In this document: one piece after another, positions 33,269 to 41,823 of the stretch
How positions within the stretch are numbered: the first letter of the stretch is position 1
Layout: each line of letters begins with the position of its first letter
Origin: Fen-1308 sp035319185
GTDB lineage: Bacteria; Nitrospirota; Thermodesulfovibrionia; Thermodesulfovibrionales; Dissulfurispiraceae
Length of the DNA: 64,000 nucleotides
Reading direction: 5' to 3'
Assembly: GCA_035319185.1 (NCBI GenBank)
Contig: DATHDF010000035.1
Location: 20,051 to 84,050 of the forward strand
Translations under genes and position numbers: made by a program
The notes under the pieces: model-generated
What the model saw: only the letters and a program-made list of their open reading frames with translations
The model's database searches: none
Told to the model about the DNA's origin: nothing

Positions 33269-34897
33269 CTAGCCGAGAATCGCCTTCAAATCCTGCTCAG
33301 GTGTTGTAATCGGCTTTATGTTGAAATTGTCCACAAGCACCTTCAAGACGTTGGGCGTAATGAAAGCCGGCAGCGCGGGGCCGAGGCGGATATCCTTGAT
33401 GCCGAGGTACAGAAGCGTCAGCAGAATGGCAACCGCCTTCTGCTCGTACCATGAAAGTACAAGCGACAGCGGCAGGTCGTTTACGCCTACCTTGAACGCC
33501 TCTGCAAGCGCGACAGCGATCTTGACCGCTGAATAAGCGTCATTGCATTGTCCTACATCCAGCAGCCTCGGGATACCGCCGATGTCGCCAAGTTCCTTGT
33601 CGAAGAAGCGGAACTTACCGCAGGCCAGAGTCAGAACTATTGTGTCTTTCGGTGTCTTTTCGACAAAATCGCTATAGTAGTTGCGGCCCGGCTTGGCGCC
33701 GTCGCAGCCGCCGACAAGGAAGAAATGACGAATTTGCTTATTCTTCACTGCCTCGATCACTGTACCTGCAACGCCCAAAACAGTGTTCCTTCCGAATCCT
33801 ACCGTAACCGATTTACCCTCGGCGTCCTCTGCAAAGCCGGGCAGCTGCAATGCCCTTTCAATTACCGCAGAGAAATTGCGGTCGCTTATGTGCTTGATGC
33901 CGGGCCAGCCGACCAGTCCGCAGGTAAAGATGTTATCCTTATATGCATCCTGCGGCTTCTGAAGGCAGTTCGTGGTCATAAGTATTGCACCCGGAAACTG
34001 AGGGAACTCTTTGTGCTGGTTCTGCCATGCGGTCCCAAAATGGCCGTAAAAGTGGGGATACTTTTTCAGACCCGGATATGCGTGGGTCGGCAGCATTTCA
34101 CCGTGGGTATAAATATTGATACCCTTTCCCTCCGTCTGTTTCAGAAGCTCATCCAGGTCCTTGAGATCATGACCTGAAACGAGAATGGCTTTGCCCTTCC
34201 TGTGGCCAAGAGGCACCTTTGTAGGTACTGGATGGCCGTATGTCCCGGTATTGCCAGCATCGAGCAGTTCCATCGTGCGCAGGTTGATCTCGCCGCATTT
34301 CAGGACAAGACCCACCCATTCGTTCACGCCCAATCCCTTGTTTAAAGTGGCCGCGAGGGCTTCATGAATATAAGCGTATACTTTGTCGTCCTCCTGCCCG
34401 AGGATCTGAGCATGGTCCGCATATGCTGCAACGCCTTTAATCCCGTAGATCATGGTCTGCTGAAGCGAATCGATATCAGGATTAATATCCGCAAAAGATT
34501 TAATACCAACCTCTTCTCCCTGTTTTACAAGTCCGGCAAGATCGGCTGCAGGTTTGAATGTTGCGGTGCCATCAGTGAATTCTACGTTCTTCCCGGCAGC
34601 CTTGAGTTTTGACTTGACCGCCTCCCTATGGCCCACACACTCGTTGATAAGGGCGACAAAGCGAGCGGGGTCGAAGTCGACATTGGTAAGTGTCGAAAAA
34701 AGAGACTTTGTCGTGAATATGTTTACCGAATTGTCCAGAACGCCCGCCTTCCTCGCTTCAATCGCGTATTGAGAAAGGCCCTTAAGGGCATAGATCAGAA
34801 GGTCCTGAAGCGCTGCAACATCGGGCTGCTTTCCGCAGACCCCTATTTTTGTGCACCCGGTACCCTGTGCTGTTTGTTCACACTGATAACAAAACAT
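33269..34897 (-). CDS. hcp: Hybrid cluster protein / hydroxylamine reductase
   Basis: A 542-residue prismane protein. Cys 3, 6, 15 and 21 (MFCYQCEQTAQGTGCTKIGV) give the [4Fe-4S] cluster in the spacing of strict anaerobes, and the later cysteines and CGLVGWPGIKH/GGCDGAKPGRNYY residues bind the hybrid Fe-S-O cluster. It reduces hydroxylamine and NO in nitrosative-stress defence. AGGGAGG precedes the ATG. A CRP/FNR-type operator sits upstream and a strong terminator downstream; no hcr reductase gene is adjacent. Confidence 0.97.
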   Translation of the reverse strand: MFCYQCEQTAQGTGCTKIGVCGKQPDVAALQDLLIYALKGLSQYAIEARKAGVLDNSVNIFTTKSLFSTLTNVDFDPARFVALINECVGHREAVKSKLKAAGKNVEFTDGTATFKPAADLAGLVKQGEEVGIKSFADINPDIDSLQQTMIYGIKGVAAYADHAQILGQEDDKVYAYIHEALAATLNKGLGVNEWVGLVLKCGEINLRTMELLDAGNTGTYGHPVPTKVPLGHRKGKAILVSGHDLKDLDELLKQTEGKGINIYTHGEMLPTHAYPGLKKYPHFYGHFGTAWQNQHKEFPQFPGAILMTTNCLQKPQDAYKDNIFTCGLVGWPGIKHISDRNFSAVIERALQLPGFAEDAEGKSVTVGFGRNTVLGVAGTVIEAVKNKQIRHFFLVGGCDGAKPGRNYYSDFVEKTPKDTIVLTLACGKFRFFDKELGDIGGIPRLLDVGQCNDAYSAVKIAVALAEAFKVGVNDLPLSLVLSWYEQKAVAILLTLLYLGIKDIRLGPALPAFITPNVLKVLVDNFNIKPITTPEQDLKAILG

Positions 34898-34936
34898 CGT
34901 AAATCCTCCCTTTGTTTTTATTTGAAGCGTTGATTC

Positions 34937-34979
34937 AGTATAACGATAAAAAAAGCCGGCTGGTATGATCTAAGTCATA
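34937..34979 (-). promoter_or_regulatory. hcp promoter with CRP/FNR-family operator
   Basis: Minus-strand -10 TATACT (34937-34942) gives +1 at about 34930. The perfect palindrome TATGA-N6-TCATA (34964-34979) is centred at -41.5, the class II activator position used by CRP/FNR proteins, and the -35 hexamer beneath it is poor (TACCAG). This fits control by an anaerobic or NO-responsive regulator of the FNR/HcpR group. Confidence 0.7.
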
Positions 34980-35065
34980 ATCCAAAAAAGTCCATAAAAG
35001 CGCTAAAGTTGATAAACCAATGACGGTGATATTGCACTTCCGAGAGGTCTATTCTAGGATTCGTC

Positions 35066-36061
35066 TTACTGGATAAACTGGGATAGGGCCTTGCATATCA
35101 GCCATGCAAGGGCGGCGCAGGCAGGGATCGTAACAATCCATGCGGCGACTATATTGCCCCCCACCGTCCAGCGGACAGCAGAAACCCGTTTGGATGCGAC
35201 AACCCCCATGATAGAGGCTGAAACTATATGGGTAGTAGAAAGCGGCATGCCTATGCGAGAGGCAATCTCGATTACCGTTGCTGCGACAGTATCGGCAGCA
35301 AAGCCGTTAATCGGCCGTAATTGAGCAAGCTTAATGCCTAATGTTTTAATGATCCTCCATCCTCCTATAGCCGTGCCCAGAGACATGGCGACAGCGCAGA
35401 CCCCGATGACCCACAAGGGGACCTCAAAACTGGAGAGGTGATAGTAGCTGACGAGGGCCATGGTTATAATCCCCATAGTTTTCTGGGCATCATTGTTTCC
35501 GTGGCTGAAGGCAATATAGGCAGCTGACACTATCTGAAACCGCTTGAAAAAATTATTTACAAAAGAAGGAGAGTAATTGCAGAAGAAGCGGGCAAGCAAA
35601 AGCATAAGAAGAAGGCCACATCCGAATCCGACAAGCGGCGAGACAAAAAGCCCGATCAACACCTTATAGACCCCGGTAGCTATAATAACTCCCGTTCCAG
35701 AGGTAGCAACCGCTGCGCCGACAAGACTGGACAGAACCGCATGGCTTGAAGAGGTAGGCAGTCCGAAATACCACGTGATAAGGTCCCAGATTATTGCAGA
35801 TATAAGTGCAGAAAAAACAGTGAGCTGAGTTACGCCCCCCGCATCTACAAGGCCGGCTCCGACAGTCTTGGCAACGGCTGTACCTGACAGGGCGCCTAAG
35901 AGGTTCAGCACCGCCGCCATCATTATCGCCGTTCTGGGAGAAAGAACACGCGTAGATATCGAGTTGGCTATGGCATTCGCCGTGTCATGGAAGCCATTGA
36001 TGAAATCAAAAAATACTGCGAGGATTATTACACAGACAAGCAGGAGAAAAGAATCATGCAT
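35066..36061 (-). CDS. pit: Low-affinity inorganic phosphate transporter (PiT family)
   Basis: A 331-residue permease with about ten helices. The two PiT signatures are present: GFHDTANAIANSISTRVL near the N-terminus and FSHGNNDAQKTMG in the second half. It cotransports phosphate with a cation. It overlaps the DUF47/PhoU-like gene by 8 nt, the usual operon for PiT, and lies downstream of phoB-phoR. Confidence 0.94.
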   Translation of the reverse strand: MHDSFLLLVCVIILAVFFDFINGFHDTANAIANSISTRVLSPRTAIMMAAVLNLLGALSGTAVAKTVGAGLVDAGGVTQLTVFSALISAIIWDLITWYFGLPTSSSHAVLSSLVGAAVATSGTGVIIATGVYKVLIGLFVSPLVGFGCGLLLMLLLARFFCNYSPSFVNNFFKRFQIVSAAYIAFSHGNNDAQKTMGIITMALVSYYHLSSFEVPLWVIGVCAVAMSLGTAIGGWRIIKTLGIKLAQLRPINGFAADTVAATVIEIASRIGMPLSTTHIVSASIMGVVASKRVSAVRWTVGGNIVAAWIVTIPACAALAWLICKALSQFIQ

Positions 36062-36674
36062 ATTTCAGGACAATCGCTTCAAGAATGTTTGCAACATCCT
36101 CACAGGCGTCCGCAGCGCTTTCAAGGTATTCGTACACTTCCTTCCACTTGATGATCTCAATTGGGTCTTTGACCTCAGAAAAGAGCCTGACCAGCGCGTC
36201 CCTGTATAGTCTGTCTATCCTGTTTTCCAGTCTGTTTATCTCTATGCAATATTCCTGTACGAACGAATATTTCTTGTCCCTGAGAGCAATGACCGCTTTG
36301 CTGACCGTCTCGGTTGTGGTCAGAATCTCTTTAGCCATGTCTATTGCTTCTTTAGTGGGGATCGAAAGCCTGAACAAGTTAAATCGTTCGACACATGCCC
36401 AGATCATATCGATAATATCGTCGATCTTGGTAGCAAGGGCATGAAGGTCTTCACGATCTATGGGTGTGATAAAGGTCTTGTTCAGTTTCTTGATGATGTC
36501 GTGAGTCATCATGTCGCCTTCTTTTTCGGCATCGCGGATCTCCTTCGAGATCATTTCGAGATTGTCCATGTCCTGAAGTACGGCGACGAGCAGCGAGGCA
36601 GATTTGATCACATTCCTCGAAGCATGATCGAAAAGTTCAAAAAAGTCGATTGATTTTGGAAAAAAAAATTTCAT
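36054..36674 (-). CDS. PhoU-like DUF47 regulator of Pit
   Basis: A 206-residue helical protein of the PhoU/DUF47 family (EIRDAEKEGDMMTHDIIKKL, FITPIDREDLHALATKIDDIID). DUF47 proteins bind metal clusters and modulate phosphate uptake by Pit. A TTGACA/TAATCT promoter lies just upstream, so DUF47-pit form their own transcript directly after phoR. Confidence 0.93.
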   Translation of the reverse strand: MKFFFPKSIDFFELFDHASRNVIKSASLLVAVLQDMDNLEMISKEIRDAEKEGDMMTHDIIKKLNKTFITPIDREDLHALATKIDDIIDMIWACVERFNLFRLSIPTKEAIDMAKEILTTTETVSKAVIALRDKKYSFVQEYCIEINRLENRIDRLYRDALVRLFSEVKDPIEIIKWKEVYEYLESAADACEDVANILEAIVLKYA

Positions 36675-36689
36675 TACTTTCCGCCGATT

Positions 36690-36719
36690 AGATTAATTGA
36701 TGTTCCAGGCTGTTGTCAA
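36690..36719 (-). promoter_or_regulatory. Promoter of the DUF47-pit operon
   Basis: Minus-strand TTGACA (36714-36719) and TAATCT (36690-36695), 18-bp spacer. Transcription would start near 36683, about 9 nt before the ATG. It lies in the 71-bp gap after phoR. Confidence 0.55.
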
Positions 36720-36745
36720 CGCCATTCCTGACCTATAGAATAAAT

Positions 36746-37996
36746 TCATTTCTGAATAATAAGCTTGACCCTTGTACCCTTGCTCGCAGCGCTTTCCACA
36801 GTCATTTCCCAGTTATGCGCCTTGGCAAGATGTTTAACTATTGCCAGGCCGAGGCCGGTGCCGCCCATCTCGCGCGACCGCGCCCTGTCGACACGGTAAA
36901 AACGTTCCCCCAACCTAGGCAGGTGGCTGGAAGGGACACCGATACCGGTGTCTTCCACAAAAAGGGCCGGCAGATTCCCGGACACCTCAAGCCCCACGGT
37001 GACCCCGCCCTTCTCGCTGAACTTGATCCCGTTGTCGACAAGATTGAGCAGGATCTGTACCAGCCGGTCGCGGTCGGCATATATGACCGCCAAGCTTTGC
37101 GGAAAGGCCTTCTTAAGATAGAGCCCTTTTTTGTCGGCCTTATCTTTCAGAATTGCAAATACAGTGTCGACAACTTCATCCAGATTCGTTTCCGACTTGT
37201 TCACTATTATATCGCCAAGCTCAATCCGCGAAAGGGTCAGCAGATCGTCCACCAGGCTGTTCAGCCTTTCGCTGTGGTTCTTGATCATGCTCAGAAACCG
37301 CATTGCATTTTCCCTGTCTTCGATGGCCCCGTCAAGCAGCGTTTCGGCAAAACCTTTCAAGGCGGTAATCGGCGTCTTTATCTCATGGGAAACATTCGCA
37401 ACAAAATCCTTCCTCATCTCCTCAAGAAGCTTCAACCGCGTAATATCGTGCAGTGTTATAACCGTCCCCCGGACCGAATCACCCGCATAAATGGGAACCG
37501 CGGTTGCGATGAGATAAAGATCCTTGTCTGATCTTGAGACAGTGATCTCTGCCGACGCTATTTCCCAGGTATCCATTGTCCTGTTGAACAATGTAAGCAT
37601 ATCGGCATTCCGCAGCACTTCCATTATCTGCTTTTTTTCAATGTCCTCGCTGATCCGGAGCAGCTTCCTGAAGGCCCTGTTCGCAAGCACCACCCTGCCA
37701 TGGATGTCAACCATAAGCACCCCATCCGACATACCCCTGAGAATGGCCTCAAGCCGCTCCCTCTCCTGTTCGGCAAAGTCGCGACGCTCACGTGTAAGGT
37801 CCATAACCGAAACAATGTCGCGCGCTATGCGGTCGAGGGTCTTATTGGCCATCTTATAAGATCGCGCATCGGGGTTGCCTGAAGAAAGCTCCTTGAGCAG
37901 GCTTCCGAATTCTCGTATTGAAATTGCAGTGCGTATGATGTAAACGATCAACGCAACTATAGCAACCAGCAAGGCAGCAATAATAAAGGTATTCAC
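36746..37996 (-). CDS. phoR: Phosphate-regulon-type sensor histidine kinase
   Basis: A 416-residue kinase with one N-terminal membrane helix (residues 1-22), a linker, a PAS domain (about 85-195), HisKA with the phospho-acceptor His in FVANVSHEIKTPITALKG, and a HATPase domain (NLVDNGIKFSE, DTGIGVP, GGTGLGLAIV). The single helix and PAS resemble PhoR, which senses phosphate through the transporter rather than an external domain. It starts one base after phoB stops. Confidence 0.9.
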   Translation of the reverse strand: MNTFIIAALLVAIVALIVYIIRTAISIREFGSLLKELSSGNPDARSYKMANKTLDRIARDIVSVMDLTRERRDFAEQERERLEAILRGMSDGVLMVDIHGRVVLANRAFRKLLRISEDIEKKQIMEVLRNADMLTLFNRTMDTWEIASAEITVSRSDKDLYLIATAVPIYAGDSVRGTVITLHDITRLKLLEEMRKDFVANVSHEIKTPITALKGFAETLLDGAIEDRENAMRFLSMIKNHSERLNSLVDDLLTLSRIELGDIIVNKSETNLDEVVDTVFAILKDKADKKGLYLKKAFPQSLAVIYADRDRLVQILLNLVDNGIKFSEKGGVTVGLEVSGNLPALFVEDTGIGVPSSHLPRLGERFYRVDRARSREMGGTGLGLAIVKHLAKAHNWEMTVESAASKGTRVKLIIQK

Positions 37997-38704
37997 TCAC
38001 TTCTCCACATAATAGCCGACCCCGCGCATTGTCTTGATATAAGACGGATCGTTGGGGTCCTCCTCGATCTTGGCGCGAAGCCTGCGGATATGGACATCCA
38101 CGGTTCTGGGTTCCACATAGACGTCGTTGCCCCAAACCATATCCAGCAGCTGTTCGCGGTTGAATATTTTTTTCGGCCTTTCAGCCAGGAATAGAAGCAG
38201 CTTGAATTCGGTTGCGCTCAGCTTTATCTGCCGCGTTCCCATCACTACAGTGAAACGCTCCTTGTCTATAGCAAGGTCTCTAATTTTCAGGATGTTTTCA
38301 TTTTCGGACACATCCGACGCTGCTTCAGCCGGCTGTTCAGACCTCCTCAAAATCGCCCTGGCCCGAGCTACAAGCTCACGTGGGCTGAACGGTTTGGTTA
38401 TATAATCGTCAGCTCCGACTTCCAGTCCCAGTATTTTGTCTATCTCTTCACCCTTGGCTGTTAGCATAACTATCGGCACGCGGGCAGTATCCGGATTGCT
38501 GCGGACCATTTTGCAAAGTTCTATACCCTGTACCCCGGGAAGCATCAGGTCGAGAAATATCAGATCATACTTCCGGCTATAGATCATCTTCAACCCCTGC
38601 TCGCCGTCATAGGTCATGTCGACATCGAACCCTTCTTTCTTGAGGTTGTACGCCACAAGTTCCACAATGTCCGTTTCGTCGTCAATGACCAGTATCCGCT
38701 TCAT
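37997..38704 (-). CDS. phoB: Phosphate-regulon-type response regulator
   Basis: A 235-residue OmpR/PhoB-type regulator: receiver domain with DDE near the start, phospho-acceptor Asp in DLIFLDLMLPG (about residue 53), Lys in PIVMLTAKGEE, and a winged-helix DNA-binding domain (PKKIFNREQLLDMVWG, RTVDVHIRRLRAKI). Start ATG overlaps the aroB stop by 4 nt. Identity as PhoB rests on order with PhoR and Pit-DUF47 downstream. Confidence 0.9.
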   Translation of the reverse strand: MKRILVIDDETDIVELVAYNLKKEGFDVDMTYDGEQGLKMIYSRKYDLIFLDLMLPGVQGIELCKMVRSNPDTARVPIVMLTAKGEEIDKILGLEVGADDYITKPFSPRELVARARAILRRSEQPAEAASDVSENENILKIRDLAIDKERFTVVMGTRQIKLSATEFKLLLFLAERPKKIFNREQLLDMVWGNDVYVEPRTVDVHIRRLRAKIEEDPNDPSYIKTMRGVGYYVEK

Positions 38705-39780
38705 TTAATCAATGCCCTTTCAATATCCTGAGTCCTGACTCCCTTTTTCATTACAACTTTACCGATCTTTTCGGGAAGCACAAACATCATTTCTCCCGCT
38801 ACAGTCTTTTTATCTCGTTTCATGTGAGAAAGCAAATTGGCCGCGTTGAGGTCATCCGGAAGCCTGCACGGGAGTCCGTAATCTTCAACCAGTTTTTCCA
38901 TACGTTCATACTGTAACCTGTCGATCATCTTAAGAACCATGGCAAGCCTTGCCTCCAGACACATGCCAAGGCCTACCGCCTCGCCATGCAGATAGCGAGA
39001 ATACCTGGTTTCTGTCTCGACGGCATGGCCGATGGTATGGCCGAAGTTAAGTATGGCCCGCAAGCCCGACTCCCTTTCGTCCTGAGAAACAACCTCGGCC
39101 TTTATCTCGCAGGAGCGCCTGATGATATAACTCAGGGCTTCAGGCTTCAAACCGAGGATATCGTCCTTCCTTCTGCTCATATAATCGAAAAAAGCCCCGT
39201 CCCATATAATTCCATATTTAATCACTTCGGCGACTCCGCACAGGATCTCTCTCTCCGGTAAAGTGCCTAGCGTTTCAGGGTCGATCCAGACAAGCCGGGG
39301 CTGATAGAACGTCCCAATCATATTCTTGCCAAGATAATGATTTACACCTGTCTTGCCGCCGACCGAACTGTCCACCTGGGCCAGAAGGGTAGTTGGGACC
39401 TGCACGAAATGAATCCCGCGCATATAAAGAGAGGCTGCAAAACCGGTGATGTCGCCTATGACGCCGCCGCCTAGCGCAACGACACAGGAATTCCTGTCCA
39501 GTCCTTTTTTCAACAACTCTGTCAGGATATAATGTGACCACTGGTAATCTTTGTATTCTTCTCCATCAGGAACCAGCACGGAAAAGCAGTTGAATCCTGC
39601 ACTGCGGACGGACTCCAACACCTGTTGTCCATAGATAGCAAACACCGTCGGATTGCTGACAACCCCGACTGTCGGGGAAAACCCGAAGGTCTTCATCTGA
39701 GCTCCCAGGCCTGAAAGAATGCCCGAGCCGATTATTATTTCGTAGCTTCTGCGTCCGAGATCAACCTTAACTTTTTCCAT
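38701..39780 (-). CDS. aroB: 3-dehydroquinate synthase
   Basis: A 359-residue NAD- and metal-dependent enzyme of the shikimate pathway converting DAHP to 3-dehydroquinate. Signatures GGGVIGDITGFAASLYMRG, PTTLLAQVDSSVGGKTGVN and the zinc ligands in NFGHTIGHAVE are present. Follows aroK in the same direction and overlaps phoB, an unusual mix of aromatic synthesis and phosphate control. Confidence 0.97.
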   Translation of the reverse strand: MEKVKVDLGRRSYEIIIGSGILSGLGAQMKTFGFSPTVGVVSNPTVFAIYGQQVLESVRSAGFNCFSVLVPDGEEYKDYQWSHYILTELLKKGLDRNSCVVALGGGVIGDITGFAASLYMRGIHFVQVPTTLLAQVDSSVGGKTGVNHYLGKNMIGTFYQPRLVWIDPETLGTLPEREILCGVAEVIKYGIIWDGAFFDYMSRRKDDILGLKPEALSYIIRRSCEIKAEVVSQDERESGLRAILNFGHTIGHAVETETRYSRYLHGEAVGLGMCLEARLAMVLKMIDRLQYERMEKLVEDYGLPCRLPDDLNAANLLSHMKRDKKTVAGEMMFVLPEKIGKVVMKKGVRTQDIERALIK

Positions 39781-39805
39781 ATGCAGTCCTCAGTGCGCCA
39801 GGCAT

Positions 39806-40318
39806 TCAAGCCCTTTTTGCCACTCTTTCAATTATCTCGCCTGCTACTTCTGACGGCGTCTTCTCTTCTGTATCGACGGACATGTCGGCCTTCTCATAAC
39901 AATGCTGCCTTGAGGCGAGCAGCTCCTTTATCTTTCCAAGAGGATCTTCAACCTTCAGGAGAGGCCTGTCATTGTTTCTCTTTGTGCGACGGAATATCGT
40001 CTCAGCAGATGCCGTAAGGCAGACAATTACGCCTTTTGACCTTAAACGGTCGATGTTTTCCTGCCGCAGAACCGCTCCTCCACCCGTTGAGATGACCATA
40101 CTTGCCCCCTGCGAGAGCCTGTTAATCATTGCGGACTCGATGTCCCTGAAAGCGGGCTCGCCGAACCTGCTGAAAATATCGGATATCTTCATGCCCTGCT
40201 CTTTCTCGATCTCGTCATCCACATCGACCAATGCGTAACCGAGCCGCCGGGCTAGGATACGTCCGACCTCGGTCTTGCCGGCGCCCATAAAACCGGTAAG
40301 AACAATATTCTTAGACAT
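39806..40318 (-). CDS. aroK: Shikimate kinase
   Basis: A 170-residue kinase phosphorylating shikimate at O3. Walker A GFMGAGKTEVG (residues 8-18), substrate motif DVDDEIE and RDIESAMINRL are family features. It is the first gene of aroK-aroB-phoB-phoR and faces the nuclease gene across a 54-bp gap. Confidence 0.96.
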   Translation of the reverse strand: MSKNIVLTGFMGAGKTEVGRILARRLGYALVDVDDEIEKEQGMKISDIFSRFGEPAFRDIESAMINRLSQGASMVISTGGGAVLRQENIDRLRSKGVIVCLTASAETIFRRTKRNNDRPLLKVEDPLGKIKELLASRQHCYEKADMSVDTEEKTPSEVAGEIIERVAKRA

Positions 40319-40358
40319 TCCGCGAGCAACCCCTTGCTGCTGTTTTTAAAACAGCCTG

Positions 40359-40367
40359 TGCTAATAT
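40359..40367 (+). promoter_or_regulatory. Extended -10 element for the nuclease gene (leaderless)
   Basis: TG-C-TAATAT, an extended -10, ends 5 nt before ATG 40373, putting +1 at the start codon. No ribosome binding site is present. Confidence 0.45.
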
Positions 40368-40372
40368 AATGC

Positions 40373-40927
40373 ATGAAACGCTACTATTATACAAAAGTGG
40401 CTGCCATTATTTTCCTCATTTTCCTCATTGTCTTCATTACTTCCCCCCTTTATGCCCTGCCCGGCACACCATATCTCGTAACCGCAGTTAATGACGGAGA
40501 CACCGTAAGCATCAAGGTTAGAAGCTTCGCAGGATTTCCTACCAATATCGAGCGTGTGAGGCTCATTGGCATCGACGCGCCGGAACTCTCACAGGAACCA
40601 TGGGGACGAAGGGCAAAGAAGCACCTCAAGGAACTTCTAAGTAAAAGCGACTGGGTTGTCAACGTCGAGTTTGATGCAGAGCAGCGAGACCAGTATGGCC
40701 GTCTTCTCGGATATCTATGGAACAGACGGTCTCAGACTCTCATCAATGAACAGATGCTGGAAGACGGATATGCGGTGCTTTATACCGTTCCGCCGAATGT
40801 GAAGTATGCGGAAAGGTTCATTGAGGCGCAGCAAAGGGCCTATTCAAAGCGTCTGGGGGTCTGGAGTAGAAGCGGGCTGACGCAATCTCCCGGCCAGTGG
40901 AGAAAAGACCATCCGTCGTATCGATGA
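40373..40927 (+). CDS. Thermonuclease (SNase)-family protein
   Basis: A 184-residue secreted nuclease. A signal peptide or anchor (residues 5-28) precedes the SNase fold. Catalytic residues appear in NDGDTVSIK, ERVRLIGIDAPEL and DAEQRDQYGRLLGYLW, equivalent to Asp, Arg and Glu of staphylococcal nuclease. It would degrade nucleic acid outside the cytoplasm. Single gene. Confidence 0.88.
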   Translation: MKRYYYTKVAAIIFLIFLIVFITSPLYALPGTPYLVTAVNDGDTVSIKVRSFAGFPTNIERVRLIGIDAPELSQEPWGRRAKKHLKELLSKSDWVVNVEFDAEQRDQYGRLLGYLWNRRSQTLINEQMLEDGYAVLYTVPPNVKYAERFIEAQQRAYSKRLGVWSRSGLTQSPGQWRKDHPSYR

Positions 40928-40948
40928 ACTGCAGCAAAGACGGCAACT

Positions 40949-41110
40949 TCATTTGCCATTTTTTCCCTTGTCCCCGAACAGGTCTTTAAATATGCCGCTG
41001 CGGAGGGCGAGGATAATGCCCACAATGGCTAATATCACGACGAACAGCACCTTTGTGATTTTCAGGGCCATCATGACAAGCAGCACAGCAAGAATTATCA
41101 GATAATTCAT
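40949..41110 (-). CDS. 53-residue membrane protein after atpI
   Basis: A short ORF whose ATG overlaps the stop of the atpI-like gene (ATGA). It has one or two hydrophobic segments (YLIILAVLLVMMAL and VLFVVILAIVGIILAL) and a charged tail ending GDKGKNGK. No family recognised. Coupling to atpI suggests a membrane helper of the same complex, which is inference. Confidence 0.6.
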   Translation of the reverse strand: MNYLIILAVLLVMMALKITKVLFVVILAIVGIILALRSGIFKDLFGDKGKNGK

Positions 41111-41484
41111 GTATTCGACGCCTTCTTGGCAACGGCGAGCGCTTCTTTAATGATTATTGCCAGGACAAGGGTGAATGAGGCCAGAAAAGGCACGGGCCTT
41201 ATGATCCGAAAGAAATACTGAAGGGCCACCAGAAACGTGAAGATGAGCAGCACCTTCAAAATGCTTAACCCCATTATCGCCGCCTGGGCAACCTGAGTGC
41301 CGAGAAAGCTGCGTACAGCCCAGGCCATTGCCCTGAAACTCAGCAGGCTTATGCAGCCACCAAGAACAATATTAAATGAATACATCCAGTCGGTGAAATA
41401 GAAGGCTGCAGCTGCGAGTATGGGGATAATAATTAGGGTGTATTTAGTGGTCTTTTGAATCATCGGTGGAATCAGTTCTTCCAC
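41107..41484 (-). CDS. atpI: ATP synthase subunit I-like protein
   Basis: A 125-residue four-helix membrane protein resembling AtpI, a chaperone for assembling the ATP synthase c-ring. GTG 41484 is chosen because GGGAGGAGAGG is 3 nt upstream; ATG 41463 is the alternative. It overlaps atpZ by 41 nt. The usual atpB/atpE genes do not follow, so the trio is separated from the rest of the synthase. Confidence 0.72.
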   Translation of the reverse strand: MEELIPPMIQKTTKYTLIIIPILAAAAFYFTDWMYSFNIVLGGCISLLSFRAMAWAVRSFLGTQVAQAAIMGLSILKVLLIFTFLVALQYFFRIIRPVPFLASFTLVLAIIIKEALAVAKKASNT

Positions 41485-41704
41485 GTTCCTCTCCTCCCTG
41501 CTTCTTTGCAACCCTGAAGAGTTCCCTGAATCCGGCGAATATGCCCATGGCAAGAAATACGAACTTCAGATATGACGTGCCGAACAGTTTGTCGAGTCCA
41601 TATCCCATGAAGAACCCGACAACAATCGACAGAACAAATTGTATGCCGACAGTGCTTGCTTCGAACAGCTGGCTGAATACCGATTTCTCATTATCCCGTT
41701 GCAA
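41444..41704 (-). CDS. atpZ: AtpZ-family protein
   Basis: An 86-residue two-helix protein matching the AtpZ/AtpI accessory group (FEASTVGIQFVLSIVVGFFM, GYGLDKLFGTSYLKFVFLAMG). AtpZ helps assemble the ATP synthase or moves Mg2+. The start is TTG 41704 with GAGGG upstream; an internal ATG is out of frame. Confidence 0.75.
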   Translation of the reverse strand: MQRDNEKSVFSQLFEASTVGIQFVLSIVVGFFMGYGLDKLFGTSYLKFVFLAMGIFAGFRELFRVAKKQGGEERGRTDSTDDSKDH

Positions 41705-41823
41705 TCAGTCGTCCCTCAGGTCCCCGTAGTCTGATGATACAAGTTCCTTCAGCAGAATTGCAATCTGCCTGTGAACACCGGTCTTTGCATGTGCGGCGAC
41801 CTGAAGGAGTGTGCGACTGCAGG

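Noticed and set aside
41719..41823. Open minus-strand stretch before atpZ that reads like an amphipathic peptide
   Set aside because: There is no start codon in that frame after the preceding stop.
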